Source: Paraprevotella xylaniphila YIT 11841
Lineage (GTDB): Bacteria; Bacteroidota; Bacteroidia; Bacteroidales; Bacteroidaceae
DNA length: 57,737 nt
Direction of reading: 5' to 3'
Assembly (NCBI RefSeq): GCF_000205165.1
Contig: NZ_GL883891.1
Span: 1-57,737, forward strand
Shown here: one piece after another, positions 56,960-57,737 of the stretch
Layout of the letters: each line of letters begins with the position of its first letter
How positions within the stretch are numbered: position 1 is the stretch's first letter
Notes under the pieces: model-generated
Databases searched by the model: none
Seen by the model: the letters and a program-made list of their open reading frames with translations, nothing else
Told to the model about the DNA's origin: nothing
Position numbers and translations under genes: made by a program

Positions 56960-57286
56960 TTATTCTTCCAATATGTTTGCTTGTTCTATCTCTTGATGCG
57001 TTTTCAACCAGTTTACGTATAATTTGACTAACTGGTTCAATCCGAACGCCTTCATGTTGTCATGGAAAAGCACGCCTTGGCACAAATCGACAAGGTCTGC
57101 CTTGTCCGGTTCAGCCTCTATCAGGGCACGGACGTTCAGGCGCAGTTTCTCCAACACCATCTCGTCAATGATGCCGCTACTGTCCACCAACTGTTGGAAA
57201 AGCCCGTATCTTTCAATCGTTTTGAGATTCTCGTCGGTGACGAACATCTGACGTGAACCTTTGGCATTGGTCTGTATCTCGTACAT
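56960..57286 (-). CDS. small conserved protein of unknown function
   Basis: A 108-residue, acidic, mostly helical protein (IERYGLFQQLVDSSGIIDEM, VLEKLRLNVRALIE, DLCQGVLFHDNMKAF). No signal peptide, membrane segment or catalytic motif is seen. It is the first gene of the leftward operon, 20 bases from a -7 box, followed by ygiQ. I do not recognise the family with certainty and assign no function. Confidence 0.75.
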   Translation of the reverse strand: MYEIQTNAKGSRQMFVTDENLKTIERYGLFQQLVDSSGIIDEMVLEKLRLNVRALIEAEPDKADLVDLCQGVLFHDNMKAFGLNQLVKLYVNWLKTHQEIEQANILEE

Positions 57287-57313
57287 ATTCTTCTATTTTT
57301 AGACATTACGGTA

Positions 57314-57321
57314 CAAAGATA
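57314..57321 (-). promoter_or_regulatory. -7 box of the five-gene ygiQ-menA-ettA operon
   Basis: TATCTTTG on the minus strand is 28 bases upstream of the start codon at 57286 and is the end of the repeat copy 57314-57338. The upstream copy at 57401-57408 could be a second start point. Confidence 0.5.
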
Positions 57322-57425
57322 GTGAAAGGCGAGCGCAGTTCCAAGCCAAAAGCTTGCTTTTGAACGAAAGACTGCCGAGCCGCATCCTATCTTCGTGAAA
57401 CAAAGGTAGTGAAAGGCGAGCGCAG
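57314..57425. repeat. dispersed repeat with two 25-bp direct copies carrying -7 boxes
   Basis: 57314-57338 and 57401-57425 are 24/25 identical direct copies (starting CAAAGATAGTGAAAGG and CAAAGGTAGTGAAAGG) 87 bp apart. Each gives an exact TAnnTTTG box on the minus strand (TATCTTTG 57321-57314; TACCTTTG 57408-57401). Between them ACTGCCGAGCCGC...CTATCTT is an imperfect inverted copy. The first box is placed to drive the five-gene operon. Confidence 0.65.
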
Positions 57426-57463
57426 AGGCAAATGAAAATGTTTTTTTCTGATTGGGCTTAGAT

Positions 57464-57494
57464 TGATTTTCGCATCTCCTTAGTGTGATTTTCG
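57464..57494. repeat. 22-nt periodic module pair
   Basis: TGATTTTCG occurs at 57464 and again at 57486, exactly 22 bases apart. These are reverse-orientation copies of the GAAAATC modules seen at 34127-34212, more diverged. Confidence 0.45.
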
Positions 57495-57508
57495 GGCAAG
57501 GGACGGTT

Positions 57509-57530
57509 GCTCTCTTAGGAAGAGATAAAC
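57509..57530. repeat. left arm of second invertible promoter IR
   Basis: 22-bp arm, exact reverse complement of 57716-57737; core TCTCTT-agg-AAGAGA with centre at 57518. Confidence 0.85.
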
Positions 57531-57681
57531 CGGAAGCGGAACAAGGCAGTTAGTAAATGAGTTATGGCATTCGAGTGTTCGCGTTTGAAAACGTTTCTGA
57601 AGAATTTGTATTACGGAAACACAGCCCCATGATACCTAAAAAACTCATCTGGAATGAGAAAAATATTTTAAAAACAGCGCG

Positions 57682-57708
57682 TTGAATGAAATATTTTTTA
57701 TACTTTTG
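57682..57708 (+). promoter_or_regulatory. second invertible promoter, firing out of the right edge
   Basis: TACTTTTG at 57701-57708 is an exact -7 box with TTG 19 bases upstream (57682). It ends 20 bp before the centre of the right arm, the same distance as in the first element. It points rightward, presumably into another surface-structure locus beyond the window. Confidence 0.75.
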
Positions 57709-57715
57709 CCGAACA

Positions 57716-57737
57716 GTTTATCTCTTCCTAAGAGAGC
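57716..57737. repeat. right arm of second invertible promoter IR
   Basis: Exact reverse complement of 57509-57530, core centre at 57728. The window ends on its last visible base, so the arm may be longer. Confidence 0.85.

Noticed and set aside
57314-57425. Attachment-site direct repeats of an integrated element
   Set aside because: Copies are 87 bp apart with no integrase or cargo between them; the promoter-bearing repeat explanation fits better.

Overview
The window reads as a chromosomal stretch from a gut-type member of the Bacteroidales (Bacteroides/Phocaeicola/Prevotella-Paraprevotella range). The reasons are the SusC/SusD pairs, a hybrid two-component regulator, an UpxY antiterminator, an extended bS16, DUF5686/OPT/EttA/YgiQ-type genes, and many promoters with the Bacteroidales -7 element TAnnTTTG. 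The species cannot be fixed from the sequence alone.

Region 1 (1-1430) is the start of a leftward surface-polysaccharide locus. A perfect 23-bp inverted repeat (1200-1222 / 1408-1430) encloses a promoter that points at an upxY-type antiterminator (494-1033). The first codons of a probable UDP-glucose dehydrogenase run off the left edge. A second inverted repeat of the same family closes the window (57509-57530 / 57716-57737) and its promoter fires out of the right edge. Both have 210 bp between arm centres and 20 bp from -7 box to arm centre, so they look like targets of one recombinase that is not encoded here.

Region 2 (1.8-34 kb) is a polysaccharide utilisation locus. It has two divergent GH43 enzymes and a seven-gene operon (FAS1 lipoprotein, SusC, SusD, FAS1, FAS1, SusC, SusD). 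A large secreted protein with repeated jelly-roll-like and helical modules lies convergent to that operon. Then come a full-length hybrid sensor/regulator and a GH5-GH43 fusion enzyme. The enzymes suggest an arabinoxylan-like or other pentose-rich hemicellulose. The likely flow is: surface FAS1/SusD proteins and the GH5-GH43 enzyme bind and cut the polymer, the two SusC channels import oligosaccharides, the GH43s trim them in the periplasm, and the hybrid regulator senses a product and switches on the locus.

Region 3 (34.3-51.9 kb) is mostly core genome: bS16, an OPT transporter, a DUF5686 outer-membrane protein with RarA, formate-THF ligase, a very large double sensor kinase with its response regulator and a truncated AbgT-like membrane protein, a UvrD/PcrA helicase carrying a palindromic repeat inside its coding sequence, and a CMD-cupin protein.

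Region 4 (51.9-57.3 kb) is a leftward five-gene operon: small conserved protein, YgiQ radical SAM, MenA, EttA, SUI1/YciH. Its promoter sits in a dispersed repeat. Four intergenic sites (about 1590, 22050, 34130-34212, 57464) hold modules with the same 22-nt period, and three of them bracket or divide the utilisation locus.
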